From positions 744,001-808,000 of the forward strand of contig JAFLBV010000002.1 of assembly GCA_017302895.1 (NCBI GenBank): a stretch of 64,000 nt of DNA, written 5' to 3'. Shown here piece by piece: positions 17,675 to 27,210 of this stretch (positions are counted from its first letter, which is position 1; each line of letters opens with the position of its first letter). Source of the stretch: Ignavibacteria bacterium. GTDB lineage: Bacteria > Bacteroidota > Ignavibacteria > Ignavibacteriales > Ignavibacteriaceae. Under the pieces are notes generated by a model. It ran no database searches. It was not told the DNA's origin and was given only the letters and a program-made list of their open reading frames with translations. The position numbers and the translations under genes were made by a program.

Positions 17675-18241
17675 TCACACTTTCAAATACTTTACAGCCT
17701 CAATTGGGTCAAGTTCGTTCATGCCGAGCATGTTGCCGAGATTGGCTCCGTCGGAGATGGCGAGGACGATGGCGGTAATCTTTTCAGCTTCCTCCTTGGT
17801 TTTGCAGAACGGGAGGATTGCTTCGGTGATTGTTTGCTTCATCTGCTGATAAATCTTGAGAATTTTGAATCCAAGTTTTTTGTTGCCCTGCAGAATTTCC
17901 AGATAAATAAAGTGGAGAATCTTTGCATTTTTCCTCTCCACCGTAAGTGCGTTTATTGCGATGGATAGGATATCTTTGGATTTTTTAGGTGCAGTTTTCT
18001 CGAGGTCTTCCTTGATTCTGATGGCGGTTTCCTCGAAGTTTTTACGGGCAATCTCCTCAATCAAACTGTCTTTCGACCTGAAGTGGTAATAGAGTGTTCC
18101 CTTGCTGATCTTTATGCTCTTCGCAACCTCTGCCAGACTGGTATTCTGTATCCCCTTTTGGAGAATTTGTGCCGAAGCAGTCGCCAGAATCCTGTCTCTT
18201 GTAGGTTCCTGAGGTGCAGCAGGTTTCTTTACTGAAATCAA
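17675..18241 (-). CDS. TetR-family regulator
   Basis: A 188-residue repressor-type protein. The N-terminal helix-turn-helix runs from about residue 14 (TRDRILATASAQIL) to 60, with the recognition part KISKGTLYYHFRSKDSL. The C-terminal helical ligand domain is variable. The start is a TTG whose sequence overlaps the TGA stop of the S46 peptidase (TTGA), so it is expressed with the peptidase and may control it or itself. The ligand is unknown. Confidence 0.88.
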   Translation of the reverse strand: MISVKKPAAPQEPTRDRILATASAQILQKGIQNTSLAEVAKSIKISKGTLYYHFRSKDSLIEEIARKNFEETAIRIKEDLEKTAPKKSKDILSIAINALTVERKNAKILHFIYLEILQGNKKLGFKILKIYQQMKQTITEAILPFCKTKEEAEKITAIVLAISDGANLGNMLGMNELDPIEAVKYLKV

Positions 18242-20406
18242 TATTTTACCCCAAGTTCATCCAACAACCAGGGAGCTCCACCAACTTTCTGCACATTCCA
18301 AAGGACATAGCGGATATCTACACCTATCGAGCGGCTGTAGTCCTGATTCCAGGCATAATCATTGATAGTAGCACCAAACGCCCTGTCGAAATTGAGTCCG
18401 ATCAGTCTCCCCCATGCGTCGAGAACGGGACTTCCGGAATTGCCGCCTGTCGTATCCAAATTGTAGAGCATCGCAACAGGAAGATCGTCAAGATCAACAT
18501 CCTTGAATCTGCCGTAGTCTTTTTTCTGCCACAAATCTTTGAGTTTTGGAAGAAGCTTATAGTCAGGATTGCCTGAGATGCCTTTTTCAATTACTCCACC
18601 CAAAGTGGTGAAGGGTTTGTAGTATGTAGCATCCGCAGGTGTGTAACCTTTTATGTAACCGTAGGTCAGACGGAGTGTTGAGTTGGCATCGGGAATGAAC
18701 GATCTGTTCATGTAAAGTTTTTTAACTTCTATGTAATCTGCGAGAAGCGAGTTCAGATTTCCATCCGCATTTTTAGCAATCTCTCCCGATCTTGTAAATT
18801 CAGCATCGAATTCGGCGTACATATCCACGAGCGGGTCTTTAAGTTCAGCGAATTCGGCAGGGGTCATCTCCAGCATTTTAGTAAAATTCTCTTTGTTCAG
18901 AAGCTGTGTCTTCGAGGTTACACTTCTAAAATATTCCTCTGCCTCTGTTGCTGCGGGTCTGTTTGTCATGAATCTGGCAAGCACGGGATTGTCTTTCAAC
19001 TCACCTCTTTTTGCGGCATCAGAAATGACAATTTTGAAGTGGTTCAGGTCAGCTTCGGGTATGTAATTTGTAAAAAACTCATTGATCGTAGCATCCAATT
19101 GAGCTTTGTTTTTGGCCTTAAAGATGTTTGGTCTTTTTTCATCAGGGAGAAGTTTGGCTGACATATATTCAGCCATCAATTCACCAAGCTGGTATGCAGT
19201 AGAGAATCTCGAAAGAACTGTTCCAAAGAGATTAAGCGATGTCACCTTGAATAACGGCTCATATTCTTTCTTGATTTTCGCCATCAGACCGGTGTATTTT
19301 GCTTTGAGCACGGGATCGGAAGCGATAAATTTCTCGAGTTCAACTTCCTCCCGCTCCTTCTGACCGATTATGTCAACCTTGTTGAATCCAATCAGCTTGC
19401 CTCTGAAATTCTTCTCGGTATTCGCCATTGTTTTAATCTGGGGATCGAGTTTAAGTTTCCAGTCCGGGTTCTGGGCGCTCAATTCTTCAAACTTTGCAAT
19501 AACAGAAGCAAAAACCTGCTGCATGTAAGGAAGCCGCACATCCCTGTGAAGCTTCAGAAATTCAGATGGTCTGTTTCTGTAGGTTACGCCGGGATATCCG
19601 AGTACAAAAACGAAGTCATTTTCCTTCACACCGTCGGGATTTACTTTGATGAATTTTTTGGGTTTATAGGGGACATTATCTTTCGAGTAAGACTTTGCGG
19701 AACCGTCGGGAGCCACATAAGCTCTAAGGAATGAAAAGTCGCCTGTGTGACGAGGCCATACCCAGTTGTCTGTCTCTCCACCAAACTCCCCGATTGCACG
19801 GGCAGGGACATAAACAAGCCGCACATCCTTTAACTCTTTGTAAAGGAACAGGATATAGGTTTTGCCTATGAACATTTCGGATACTTCAGCCTTTATGCCG
19901 GGTTCTTTTTGAGCCTCTTCAACAAGTTTGCGGCGGGCTTTATTTATTGCATCCACTCTCTCGGCAGACTCTTTTCCTTCAGCAGCCTGCAAAATAATCT
20001 CTGACACATCCTTGTAACCGACTGTGATCTGGCAGGTCAAACCCTTTGCAGGTATCTCAAGCTCTTTTTTCCCGGCAATAAATCCATTCTCAAGGTAATT
20101 GTTTTCGACTGTGCTGGCTTCTGCCACATAATCAAAAGAGCAATGGTGGTTTGTGAGAATCAGGCCGTCATCCGACACAAAGGACCCTGTACAACCCCCA
20201 ACCTTCACTAATGCATCTATCAGACTCACACCATTCGGATTGTAAATTTCCTCAATTCCTATCTTAAGTCCTGCATCCTTCAGATTAAGACCGGGTATCT
20301 CGCTAAGTGGAAACATCCCTTCATCCGGGATTCTTGATCCGGCAAATATGAAGAGAAGTGCGACAAGTGTGATTTTAAGTCTGTATTTTTTTAAGAATGT
20401 GTGCAT
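18238..20406 (-). CDS. S46 dipeptidyl-peptidase, DPP11-like by one residue
   Basis: A 722-residue secreted serine peptidase of full S46 length. A signal peptide is followed by LTNHHC with catalytic His87, and GGNSGSP with nucleophile Ser657. It cuts dipeptides from peptide N-termini in the periplasm. In Porphyromonas DPP11, Ser655 is followed 18 residues later by Arg673, which selects Asp/Glu, while DPP7 has Gly there. Here LNFDRAFG puts Arg675 exactly 18 after Ser657, which points to acidic P1 preference (numbering of the reference from memory). It heads a two-gene unit with the TetR regulator. The released dipeptides could feed PepD and the peptide carriers nearby. Confidence 0.93.
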   Translation of the reverse strand: MHTFLKKYRLKITLVALLFIFAGSRIPDEGMFPLSEIPGLNLKDAGLKIGIEEIYNPNGVSLIDALVKVGGCTGSFVSDDGLILTNHHCSFDYVAEASTVENNYLENGFIAGKKELEIPAKGLTCQITVGYKDVSEIILQAAEGKESAERVDAINKARRKLVEEAQKEPGIKAEVSEMFIGKTYILFLYKELKDVRLVYVPARAIGEFGGETDNWVWPRHTGDFSFLRAYVAPDGSAKSYSKDNVPYKPKKFIKVNPDGVKENDFVFVLGYPGVTYRNRPSEFLKLHRDVRLPYMQQVFASVIAKFEELSAQNPDWKLKLDPQIKTMANTEKNFRGKLIGFNKVDIIGQKEREEVELEKFIASDPVLKAKYTGLMAKIKKEYEPLFKVTSLNLFGTVLSRFSTAYQLGELMAEYMSAKLLPDEKRPNIFKAKNKAQLDATINEFFTNYIPEADLNHFKIVISDAAKRGELKDNPVLARFMTNRPAATEAEEYFRSVTSKTQLLNKENFTKMLEMTPAEFAELKDPLVDMYAEFDAEFTRSGEIAKNADGNLNSLLADYIEVKKLYMNRSFIPDANSTLRLTYGYIKGYTPADATYYKPFTTLGGVIEKGISGNPDYKLLPKLKDLWQKKDYGRFKDVDLDDLPVAMLYNLDTTGGNSGSPVLDAWGRLIGLNFDRAFGATINDYAWNQDYSRSIGVDIRYVLWNVQKVGGAPWLLDELGVKY

Positions 20407-20435
20407 TTGTGATCGCCTTGTGTTTGTTGTGTGTT

Positions 20436-20513
20436 TGAGTACCTGAGTACTTGAGTACCTGAGTAGATTTCCCGAGGTTCCGAGGCTCTGAAGTTCTGAG
20501 GTTCCGAAGTTCC
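20436..20513. repeat. Two adjoining octamer tandem arrays
   Basis: Block one (20436-20467): TGAGTACC, TGAGTACT, TGAGTACC, TGAGTAGA. Block two (20474-20513): GAGGTTCC, GAGGCTCT, GAAGTTCT, GAGGTTCC, GAAGTTCC. They fill the gap between the terminator of the aminotransferase gene and the start of the S46 peptidase. Block two on its other strand fits the unit seen at 15271-15302. Function unknown; slippage-derived intergenic filler is possible. Confidence 0.75.
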
Positions 20514-20516
20514 TAT

Positions 20517-20550
20517 AAAAAAAGCTGCCCTGTTTTAACGCAAGGCAGCT
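20517..20550 (-). terminator. Intrinsic terminator of the branched-chain aminotransferase gene
   Basis: On the minus strand AGCTGCC, a 13-base loop and GGGCAGCT are followed by a run of seven T. It lies about 20 bases after the stop codon of the aminotransferase gene, so transcription probably ends there before the S46 peptidase. Confidence 0.85.
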
Positions 20551-20570
20551 AAATATATTTTCATTTTTTG

Positions 20571-21716
20571 TTAGGCAGTAACCGAAACGGGTTCCACTTT
20601 TGTTGTCCAGCCGAAACGGTCGGGCAATATGCCTTTCTGGATGCCGGTAAGTTCCTTGAAGAGGCGCTCGGCAAGTTTTCCGACCTGACGATCGCAGAAA
20701 ACAAGACTTTTATCTTTATACTTCAATTCACAAACCGATGATATAATGGCAGCAGTACCTGTTCCAAATACTTCGAGTACTTCACCTTTTGCATATCGTG
20801 TCAGCAACTCATCCAAAGAAACCTGTCTCTCGCTTACTTTGTATCCCCAGTCTCTCAGAATCTGAATTGCTGATTTTCTGGTGATGCCGGGGAGTATTCC
20901 ACCGGTAAGCTGAGGTGTAGCCACTTCGTCGTTAAACTGCACAAATATGTTCATTGTACCGACTTCTTCAATATACTTCAATTCCACAGCATCGAGCCAA
21001 AGAGTCTGGGTGCAACCCTCTTTTTTGGCAATTTCCTGACCAATGAGGCTTGCAGCATAGTTCCCGGCAGTCTTGCACTCGCCAAGACCTTTTCTCACGG
21101 TACGAACATATTCGTCCTGAATGAGTATCTTTACGGGTTTAAAACCTTCGGGGTAATACGCTCCAACAGGTGAAAGCAACAGAATAAATTTATATGTATC
21201 GGATGGTTTGACCCCGAGAACAGGATCGTCACCATACATGAATGGTCTGACATACAAGGAATCGCTCTCCCCGCGGGGAATCCAATTCCGTTCAATCCAA
21301 ACGAGTTCCTTAAGCGCATCCACACAATAGTCGACATCCACTTCGGGCATGCAAAGTCTTCTTGCAGAATTGTTCATTCTTTTGAAGTTCTCCTCAGGTC
21401 TGAATAACTGATATTCACCATCCGGAGTATAATATGCCTTTAAGCCTTCGAATATCGTCTGTCCATAGTGCAACACAGAAGTTGCAGGATGCATCTGAAG
21501 CGAAGCCAGTGATGTTATTTGAGGATTATGCCACCCTTTTGCAGGTGTGTAATCCATGACAAATACATTGTCAGTAAAGTACTTTCCAAATCCAAGCTGT
21601 TCCGGTAGAACTACCGGTTCTGTTCTTTCGAACAGATTATACTTGATATTTTCCAAATCTCCCGTCCTTTCATTTTTAGGGTGAAAGTTATACGGAAATG
21701 TACGAAAATCAGTCAA
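20571..21716 (-). CDS. ilvE: Branched-chain amino acid aminotransferase
   Basis: A fold-type IV PLP enzyme of the longer (group II) branched-chain aminotransferase type, interconverting Leu, Ile and Val with their 2-oxo acids. Recognisable blocks are LHYGQTIFEGLKAY, the PLP-lysine region GECKTAGNYAASLIGQ, LDAVELKYIEEVGTMN and the C-terminal GTGTAAIISSV. The first in-frame start is TTG at 21716 (381 residues). A TTG at 21656 gives 361 residues, closer to the usual length, and there is no in-frame ATG near either. It follows the TM2 gene by 20 bp and ends at a strong terminator. It may work in catabolism of peptide-derived amino acids as well as biosynthesis. Confidence 0.93.
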   Translation of the reverse strand: MTDFRTFPYNFHPKNERTGDLENIKYNLFERTEPVVLPEQLGFGKYFTDNVFVMDYTPAKGWHNPQITSLASLQMHPATSVLHYGQTIFEGLKAYYTPDGEYQLFRPEENFKRMNNSARRLCMPEVDVDYCVDALKELVWIERNWIPRGESDSLYVRPFMYGDDPVLGVKPSDTYKFILLLSPVGAYYPEGFKPVKILIQDEYVRTVRKGLGECKTAGNYAASLIGQEIAKKEGCTQTLWLDAVELKYIEEVGTMNIFVQFNDEVATPQLTGGILPGITRKSAIQILRDWGYKVSERQVSLDELLTRYAKGEVLEVFGTGTAAIISSVCELKYKDKSLVFCDRQVGKLAERLFKELTGIQKGILPDRFGWTTKVEPVSVTA

Positions 21717-21736
21717 TTATAAAAAGTCAAAACGAA

Positions 21737-22084
21737 CTACAATCTCATCATCATTGCAACTTCCTGAGCTGCTTTCATGTTAAAATCGTTTGTCAGGGTC
21801 TTGTTGTTCACGAGATCCATAATAGTTCCGATAAGACAAAGACCACCGGTGAAAAGATAAAGAATACCCATTCCTATCTGACCGAGGTAAAATCTCTGAA
21901 TACCGCCGGCCACGAAGAAACCGAGAACTGTTAAGATCATAACTGTCTGGGCATCTTTCCTTTTCTGCGAGTAGATCATCGCAAATTCTTTAGCCTGATC
22001 GTCTGACATTTTTGAAAAATACGATTCGAGAAAGTTCATTTCTTCGAACGATGCTTGTGGTAAAAAGTCTTGAACTCTTGCCAT
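21737..22084 (-). CDS. TM2-domain membrane protein
   Basis: A 115-residue protein with a polar N-terminal half that includes a phenylalanine-rich helix, then two membrane helices joined by a short loop (GGIQRFYLGQIGMGILYLF). This is the TM2 domain with its G-x-HRFYLG-like motif (here Q for H). The function of bacterial TM2 proteins is poorly known. It precedes the aminotransferase by 20 bp. Confidence 0.85.
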   Translation of the reverse strand: MARVQDFLPQASFEEMNFLESYFSKMSDDQAKEFAMIYSQKRKDAQTVMILTVLGFFVAGGIQRFYLGQIGMGILYLFTGGLCLIGTIMDLVNNKTLTNDFNMKAAQEVAMMMRL

Positions 22085-22169
22085 AGGGGACCTCTGTTAT
22101 TAAATGAATTGGGTTATTGATTAGTTGAAAAATTATCATAATAGTCTTATTTAAGCAATTGCATTGTAT

Positions 22170-22475
22170 CTATTGCTTTTGCCATAATGCTTTATCTTTT
22201 TTTTTGAAATTATATTGGGTGTATGAAATTTGCACAATCCTGTAAAGAAGCATGGGAAGTGCGAGCAACCCGAGTTTGTGAGTTTCCCAACTCAGTCCGG
22301 GCTCTCCGTGCAAAAGATAAGAAACCGACCTGCCCAATCCACATCCCGGGCAATATTCGAATCCAAGATTGCTATATATGCAAAATGTAAAATCACTCTC
22401 TTTGAACGGGTCATAAAAAAAGAGGTAAAAAATGGCTGCCACCCAAATGGTTACTTCAAACCATGGCGATTTCAC
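22170..22475 (-). CDS. DUF2752 membrane protein
   Basis: A 101-residue membrane protein. The motif FEYCPGCGLGRSVSYLLHG, with its CPxCGxxRA-like core, defines the DUF2752 family, usually two or three membrane helices. The role is unknown. The start is GTG at 22475 (VKSPWFEV). The reading frame stays open upstream but without an ATG before a stop. It lies 85 bp before the TM2 gene and TM2/DUF2752 genes often co-occur, so a shared membrane role is plausible. Confidence 0.85.
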   Translation of the reverse strand: MKSPWFEVTIWVAAIFYLFFYDPFKESDFTFCIYSNLGFEYCPGCGLGRSVSYLLHGEPGLSWETHKLGLLALPMLLYRIVQISYTQYNFKKKDKALWQKQ

Positions 22476-22561
22476 AAACTTAAAAATAGCTTTTAAGATA
22501 TGCAGGAAATTCTCTCTTTTTTTAAACTCAAGTTAATAAAGTTTTTCAAATAACTGAAAAT

Positions 22562-22585
22562 AAAACGATGTTTACACATCATTTT
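22562..22585. other. Imperfect inverted repeat in the divergent gap
   Basis: AAAA-c-GATGT-TTAC-ACATC-a-TTTT: a 5-bp perfect core with flanking A/T tracts that pair around one mismatch. It lies in the 287-bp region between the divergent DUF2752 and SPOR-like genes, and could be an operator or weak terminator. The rest of the gap shows no gene and no clear promoter. Confidence 0.3.
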
Positions 22586-22762
22586 ATTGCTTTTTACGGA
22601 TTAATACAGAAAAAACTAGCCTGCTTTCTGCCGGTTGTACCTTCTCTCCCCCATTGCACGAATAAATTCAGGTTAAATGCTTATTTTTAAATTTCAAAAA
22701 CAACCCGTTTATCAATCTTCTAATCGCAAAGTCAATAAGTAACTGCAAATGGAAACCACCGG

Positions 22763-23803
22763 ATGAAAAAAACAGCTTTGATAATTCTTGTGTTGATATC
22801 ACTGACAATCCATGCATTTCCGCCGGATCCGTCAAACCCGGTTTTATCAAATTCTGAGCATACAATCTCTCCTCTTGAGAAGGGATTTGGAGTAGTGCTT
22901 CTGTCAGGTCCCAATCTGGATGATGCAAAAGCTCAGGCAAAGAAATTTGCTGACATGGGTATGACTGTCCGGGTTGTCAAAAATGAAGCTGCCAAAAAAA
23001 ACCGCTACCGGGTTGTTGCAGGACTCTTTTCCAAAAGAACCGATGCCGAATTCTATAAAAAGGAATTACAGGCTGAACTTAAAATAAAAAAGCTTTGGGT
23101 TCTGGAGTTTACACCTGAAAACAAAGTGGTTCTCACCCTCAAAGGACAAAATACTCCAAAGAACAACGATAAAAAGGAACCCCCAAAAGAGAAAGAAAAA
23201 CCCGTCGATAAAAATCCTCCACCAAAGAAGGATGGAGAAACCACCGACAAGATGACGGATAAAGAGAAAAAAAATGAACAAAAGGTAAGCGAAGAGATAT
23301 CTTCTCTCTTAAATACTTACAACACAGTTCTTATTATCTATAATATCGGTGAATTGAAAACATTAAACGACTTTACTCATCCGGCCGTTGGTTTTACCGT
23401 GTTGCAGAATTCCGGTGCTTATATAAAACTCGAATGGTTCAATAAAATCGATTCAATTCTCGACCACCCCCTGATGAAGGTAGTGCCTAAATCGTGTCAG
23501 CCAAAATTCGAAGAGATTCCTCAATACAGATGTGAATTGGAGAGCTGGTCGAAAACGGGTTGTTTTATGGGGAAAATCGATCCAACTGCAAAAGAGTTTT
23601 TGCGATTCGAAAAAAAATCAGAGAACCAGGAATTGCCTTCTGCCACCCTTGAAAAAATCAAGAACTGTGAAAAATACACCCTCTGGACTTTAATTCAGAC
23701 CGATAATGCCCCCTACTATCACAAATTCCGGCTTTATTTCGGCTTCATCGACGGTAGATGGTACATCACCGGCATTGACCTGACGATACCATGCTCTCTT
23801 TAG
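22763..23803 (+). CDS. Exported SPOR-like domain protein
   Basis: A 346-residue plus-strand gene. It has a signal peptide (MKKTALIILVLISLTIHAF), then about residues 33-103 with the alternating pattern of a SPOR domain (VVLLSGPNLDDAKAQAKKF, VRVVKN, YRVVAGLFSKRTDAE), which in other proteins binds denuded peptidoglycan. A Lys/Pro/Glu-rich linker (about 118-170) leads to a globular C-terminal domain with four cysteines (about 235-300) that I do not recognise. It is one of only two plus-strand genes and stands alone. Its TAG stop is the first three bases of a nine-copy heptamer array. Confidence 0.78.
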   Translation: MKKTALIILVLISLTIHAFPPDPSNPVLSNSEHTISPLEKGFGVVLLSGPNLDDAKAQAKKFADMGMTVRVVKNEAAKKNRYRVVAGLFSKRTDAEFYKKELQAELKIKKLWVLEFTPENKVVLTLKGQNTPKNNDKKEPPKEKEKPVDKNPPPKKDGETTDKMTDKEKKNEQKVSEEISSLLNTYNTVLIIYNIGELKTLNDFTHPAVGFTVLQNSGAYIKLEWFNKIDSILDHPLMKVVPKSCQPKFEEIPQYRCELESWSKTGCFMGKIDPTAKEFLRFEKKSENQELPSATLEKIKNCEKYTLWTLIQTDNAPYYHKFRLYFGFIDGRWYITGIDLTIPCSL

Positions 23804-23863
23804 GTATTAGGTATTAGGTATTAGGTATTAGGTATTAGGTATTAGGTATTAGGTATTAGGTAT
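23801..23863 (+). repeat. Perfect nine-copy heptamer array starting at a stop codon
   Basis: Nine uninterrupted copies of TAGGTAT. The first three bases are the stop codon of the SPOR-like gene. Each seven-base step shifts frame, so all three frames hit TAG within 21 bases. An inverted four-unit copy at 23966-23993 ends the convergent ABC permease gene. Confidence 0.95.
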
Positions 23864-23965
23864 TAAATTTATATAAATTTACTGTCAACTCCAAGTTTTT
23901 TTTGAAATAACTTGACTGGGATGAAACTTATGTCCTAGGCACAAAGCTCTGTATATCGAATTAAT

Positions 23966-23993
23966 ACCTGATACCTAATACCTAATACCTATT
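23966..23993 (-). repeat. Heptamer array at the stop codon of the ABC permease gene
   Basis: Plus-strand units ACCTGAT, ACCTAAT, ACCTAAT, ACCTATT. The permease's TAG stop (23989-23991) lies in the last unit. It is the reverse complement of the array at 23801, so a read-through transcript from either side could pair about 28 bases across a loop of roughly 100 bases. Confidence 0.9.
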
Positions 23994-25227
23994 GTTCATA
24001 CCTTAGTGCTTCTATTGGATCGAGGTTTGCGGCTTTGTATGCAGGATAGGTTCCGAATAGTACACCCACCATGATACAGAGACCGATACCGATAAGAATC
24101 CAGTCGTAAGGTACGGCTGCTTTTGCATTCAGGAATGACCCGGCAAGATTTCCGATACCCACGCCGAGGAAGATACCCACGAGTCCGCCCAGGAAACAGA
24201 GAAGTATCGCTTCAATCATGAACTGGAGCAAAATCTGATAACTTTTCGCTCCGATAGCTTTTCTGATACCGACCTCTCTGGTTCGCTCGGTTACTGAGAC
24301 CAACATGATATTCATGATACCAATTCCGGCCGCAAGCAATGCTATGAAAGAAACAACTCCGGCACCAATTTTAGCATAGATTGTCACATCGTTTATCTGA
24401 CTCATCACTGATTCATTACTGAAAATCTCGAAATCACTCTCTTCACCGGGTGCATTTTTCCTGATGGAGCGCATCATCCCGATTGCAGTTTCGATCACCT
24501 TGTCGTAGTCTTCCTTCGAATGTGAAGTAACGGTTATGTTCACACTGTTTTTATATTTGCCGTAGTATCCCTGGAAAGTGGTTATAGGAATAGTAACAAA
24601 GTTGTCACGGCTCTGACCGAACATTTGTCCCTGTCCTTCGTACACACCAATCACTTTGAGGGGTTTACCATCCACTCTGATTTCTTTACCTATCGGATCC
24701 ACATTGTCAAAAATTTTCGTTGCAACATCTTTCCCCAGAATGACAACATTATTGCTGTTCTGAACATCGAGATCGCGTATTTCCCTGCCAAACTCCACTT
24801 TCCAGTCGTTGGTTTTTATGGCGAGTGCAGTAATTCCGGAAATTGACACATTCGGATTGGTCTCTTTGTTACGGTATTTTATTACTTTACCAAACTGCCA
24901 CTGCTCGGCACCGACAAACTTGGCAACGGTCAGTCCATCTTTCAGCCGGTAATACTCCTCAAGAGTAATGTCCCTTCTGTTTCTGTACTTGGCCATAGCC
25001 CCCGGACCACCCGAACGGATTGCAGGGAATTTTTGTATCTGAAAGGTATTCTTGGCAAGTGATGCCACACCTTCCTCGATACTCGTTTGAAGCATTGTAA
25101 TCACAGTCATAATTACAATGATTGAAAAAATACCGACTACAATTCCAAGAATTGTAAGGGCAGCTCTAAGTTTGTTTGCTCTGAGCGCCCCAAGAGCAAG
25201 TATCAATGATTCAAAAAAACTTGTCAT
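23989..25227 (-). CDS. MacB-type ABC transporter permease (second copy)
   Basis: A 412-residue inner-membrane permease: an N-terminal membrane helix after LRANKLRAALTILGIVVGIFSI, a periplasmic MacB_PCD domain (about 50-265) and a C-terminal FtsX block with three helices (ISFVSVTERTREVGIRKAIGA-like sequence, ending DPIEALRYEQ). The ATPase is a separate gene, unlike E. coli MacB where it is fused. It overlaps the sister permease by 4 bp. Together with the adaptor and TolC-like protein it would form a tripartite machine moving substrates from periplasm to outside. Confidence 0.93.
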   Translation of the reverse strand: MTSFFESLILALGALRANKLRAALTILGIVVGIFSIIVIMTVITMLQTSIEEGVASLAKNTFQIQKFPAIRSGGPGAMAKYRNRRDITLEEYYRLKDGLTVAKFVGAEQWQFGKVIKYRNKETNPNVSISGITALAIKTNDWKVEFGREIRDLDVQNSNNVVILGKDVATKIFDNVDPIGKEIRVDGKPLKVIGVYEGQGQMFGQSRDNFVTIPITTFQGYYGKYKNSVNITVTSHSKEDYDKVIETAIGMMRSIRKNAPGEESDFEIFSNESVMSQINDVTIYAKIGAGVVSFIALLAAGIGIMNIMLVSVTERTREVGIRKAIGAKSYQILLQFMIEAILLCFLGGLVGIFLGVGIGNLAGSFLNAKAAVPYDWILIGIGLCIMVGVLFGTYPAYKAANLDPIEALRYEQ

Positions 25228-26459
25228 TCGTACCTCAAAGCCTCCACAGGATCAAGTTTGGATGCCTGCCATGCCGGGGCAAATCCCGCCAGAACCCCGA
25301 CTATCAGAGAAATCACGATAGCAATTACTACCGCATCATACTGAACTGATGTCGGCAGCCACTGATTGACCAGCATACTGAGCAAAACGGCATTTATGAG
25401 ACCGACCAATCCACCCAGCAGACAAATTGCTGAAGATTCCATTAGAAACTGTAATAAAATTGTTCTTCTCTTAGCTCCAATCGCTTTTCTTACACCGATC
25501 TCCCTCGTCCTTTCTTTCACAGATACAAACATGATATTCATGATTCCTATCGCACCTACGAACAGGGAAAGACCTGTGATGAAAAGCCCGCCCACCGAAA
25601 TAACGCCAACAGTTGAGTTGTAGTTTTCCATCAACCCTTCCTGCTGGTTTACAGAGAAGTTGTTGTCATCACCCAGACGCAATCCTCTGACCTTTCTCAT
25701 TACACCGATTGCTTCATCCTTAACTTCGTTCACCATGGCATTGCTTGGAGCTTTTACATCGATGGTAACACTTCGGAAATTTGAATTTACAAAATGTTTG
25801 AACAGGACTCCGATCGGGACAAAAACCTGCTTGTCAGGGTTAAAATTGCCGAGGATGAAGCTCCCCTGTTCATTCAAAACGCCAACTACACGGAAGTCGA
25901 AACCTCCTATTTTAATAATATTGCCGAGGCTGTTACCCGCAGGGAAGAGGTTTTTCTCCACTTCCGAACCAAGTACTGCAACATATCGCGACGACTTGCT
26001 CTCGATGTCAGAATAGAATCTTCCCGACTTAAAAGTGAAATTCGTGGTTTCGAGATACTCGGCAGTGGAGCCCGAGACGAAGATATTCTCCATCGCAAGT
26101 TCTCCATTCTTTACAGTTTCGTTCGACCAGATGGTTGGAGCCACTGCCACAGGAAGTTTCGCGAGCCTTTTATATTTCTCGTAGTCTTCCATCGTTATAT
26201 TGGGCCTTTTTCTGATTTTCCACCAGTCAACATTACTGAACCACTCCCACTTGTCGATATGAAGCACATCGGAACCGAGAGAACTGATCCCCCGCTGGAA
26301 TGCACCGTCGATACCTTTAATGGCTGTCGACATCAACACAACTGAAGTAACACCGATTACTATGCCGAGAGTCGTCAGAAAAGTTCGAATCTTGTTCGCC
26401 TTGATAGCGGTAAAGGCTATCAGAAGTCCTTCTTTGATCTCATACAAAAAGGTACTCAA
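25224..26459 (-). CDS. MacB-type ABC transporter permease (first copy)
   Basis: A 411-residue permease homologous to the one after it. It has the N-terminal helix after [19 protein letters not shown], a periplasmic MacB_PCD domain, the FtsX motif [19 protein letters not shown] and a C-terminus ending DPVEALRYE. Two different permeases suggest a heterodimeric membrane core. It overlaps both neighbours by 4 bp. The substrate is not predictable; lipoproteins, peptides or macrolide-like toxins are all known for relatives. Confidence 0.93.
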   Translation of the reverse strand: MSTFLYEIKEGLLIAFTAIKANKIRTFLTTLGIVIGVTSVVLMSTAIKGIDGAFQRGISSLGSDVLHIDKWEWFSNVDWWKIRKRPNITMEDYEKYKRLAKLPVAVAPTIWSNETVKNGELAMENIFVSGSTAEYLETTNFTFKSGRFYSDIESKSSRYVAVLGSEVEKNLFPAGNSLGNIIKIGGFDFRVVGVLNEQGSFILGNFNPDKQVFVPIGVLFKHFVNSNFRSVTIDVKAPSNAMVNEVKDEAIGVMRKVRGLRLGDDNNFSVNQQEGLMENYNSTVGVISVGGLFITGLSLFVGAIGIMNIMFVSVKERTREIGVRKAIGAKRRTILLQFLMESSAICLLGGLVGLINAVLLSMLVNQWLPTSVQYDAVVIAIVISLIVGVLAGFAPAWQASKLDPVEALRYE

Positions 26460-27196
26460 ATTGTTTGAACTCCATCTTTATGTTCGCTGACAATCAATCC
26501 GGGAATGATTCGGTTAACAACAGATTTATCACTCTCGATCAGTCCATCCTTCAGTCTGATTATTCTCTGAGCATGACGCGCAACCTCATCCTCGTGGGTA
26601 ACAAGAATAATGGTGTTCCCTTTTTGATGAATCTCATGAAATAGAGCCATGATCTCTTCACCCGTCTTGGAATCGAGGTTACCAGTCGGTTCATCAGCAA
26701 GAATAATGGCAGGATTTGTAGCCAGTGCTCTCGCAATTGCCACTCTCTGTCTCTGGCCGCCGGAAAGTTCGTTTGGTTTGTGATGGATTCTGTCGCCCAG
26801 TCCCACACTCTTCAGAGCATTCTCAGCTCTTTCTCTTCTTTCGTGTTTTGGCATACCCGAGTAAATCAGGGGCAGCTCAACATTGTGAAGTGAATTGCTT
26901 CGCGAAAGGAGGTTGAAAGTCTGGAAAACAAAACCAATCTCACGGTTACGGATCTCAGCGAGCTGATTATCAGACATCTGACTCACATTGTTTCCTTTGA
27001 ACTCATACCTGCCGCTTGTCGGGGTATCGAGACATCCGAGCATGTTCATCAGAGTTGATTTGCCGGAACCCGATGGTCCCATGATGGCGACATACTCATT
27101 TGCATCTATTTTCAACGAAACATCCGCAAGCGCACGAACTTCCTGAGTACCGATCTTATAGATCTTCTTTATGTTCTCAATGGTTATTATGTTCAT
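26456..27196 (-). CDS. MacB/LolD-type ABC ATPase
   Basis: A 246-residue nucleotide-binding subunit: Walker [10 protein letters not shown] at 40-48, signature LSGGQRQR, Walker [13 protein letters not shown] and the H-loop VTHED. LolD/MacB family members share ADVSLKI and the [10 protein letters not shown] pattern. It energises the two permeases downstream (4-bp overlap) and follows the adaptor gene by 14 bp. Confidence 0.95.
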   Translation of the reverse strand: MNIITIENIKKIYKIGTQEVRALADVSLKIDANEYVAIMGPSGSGKSTLMNMLGCLDTPTSGRYEFKGNNVSQMSDNQLAEIRNREIGFVFQTFNLLSRSNSLHNVELPLIYSGMPKHERRERAENALKSVGLGDRIHHKPNELSGGQRQRVAIARALATNPAIILADEPTGNLDSKTGEEIMALFHEIHQKGNTIILVTHEDEVARHAQRIIRLKDGLIESDKSVVNRIIPGLIVSEHKDGVQTI

Positions 27197-27210
27197 TTAA
27201 CACTCAATTT

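Noticed and set aside
22668..22940. Minus-strand open frame of about 90 codons
   Set aside because: It mostly mirrors the 5' end of the SPOR-like gene, has no family signal and no ribosome site.
23801..23863. CRISPR-like array
   Set aside because: The unit is seven bases with no spacers, so it is a simple tandem repeat.
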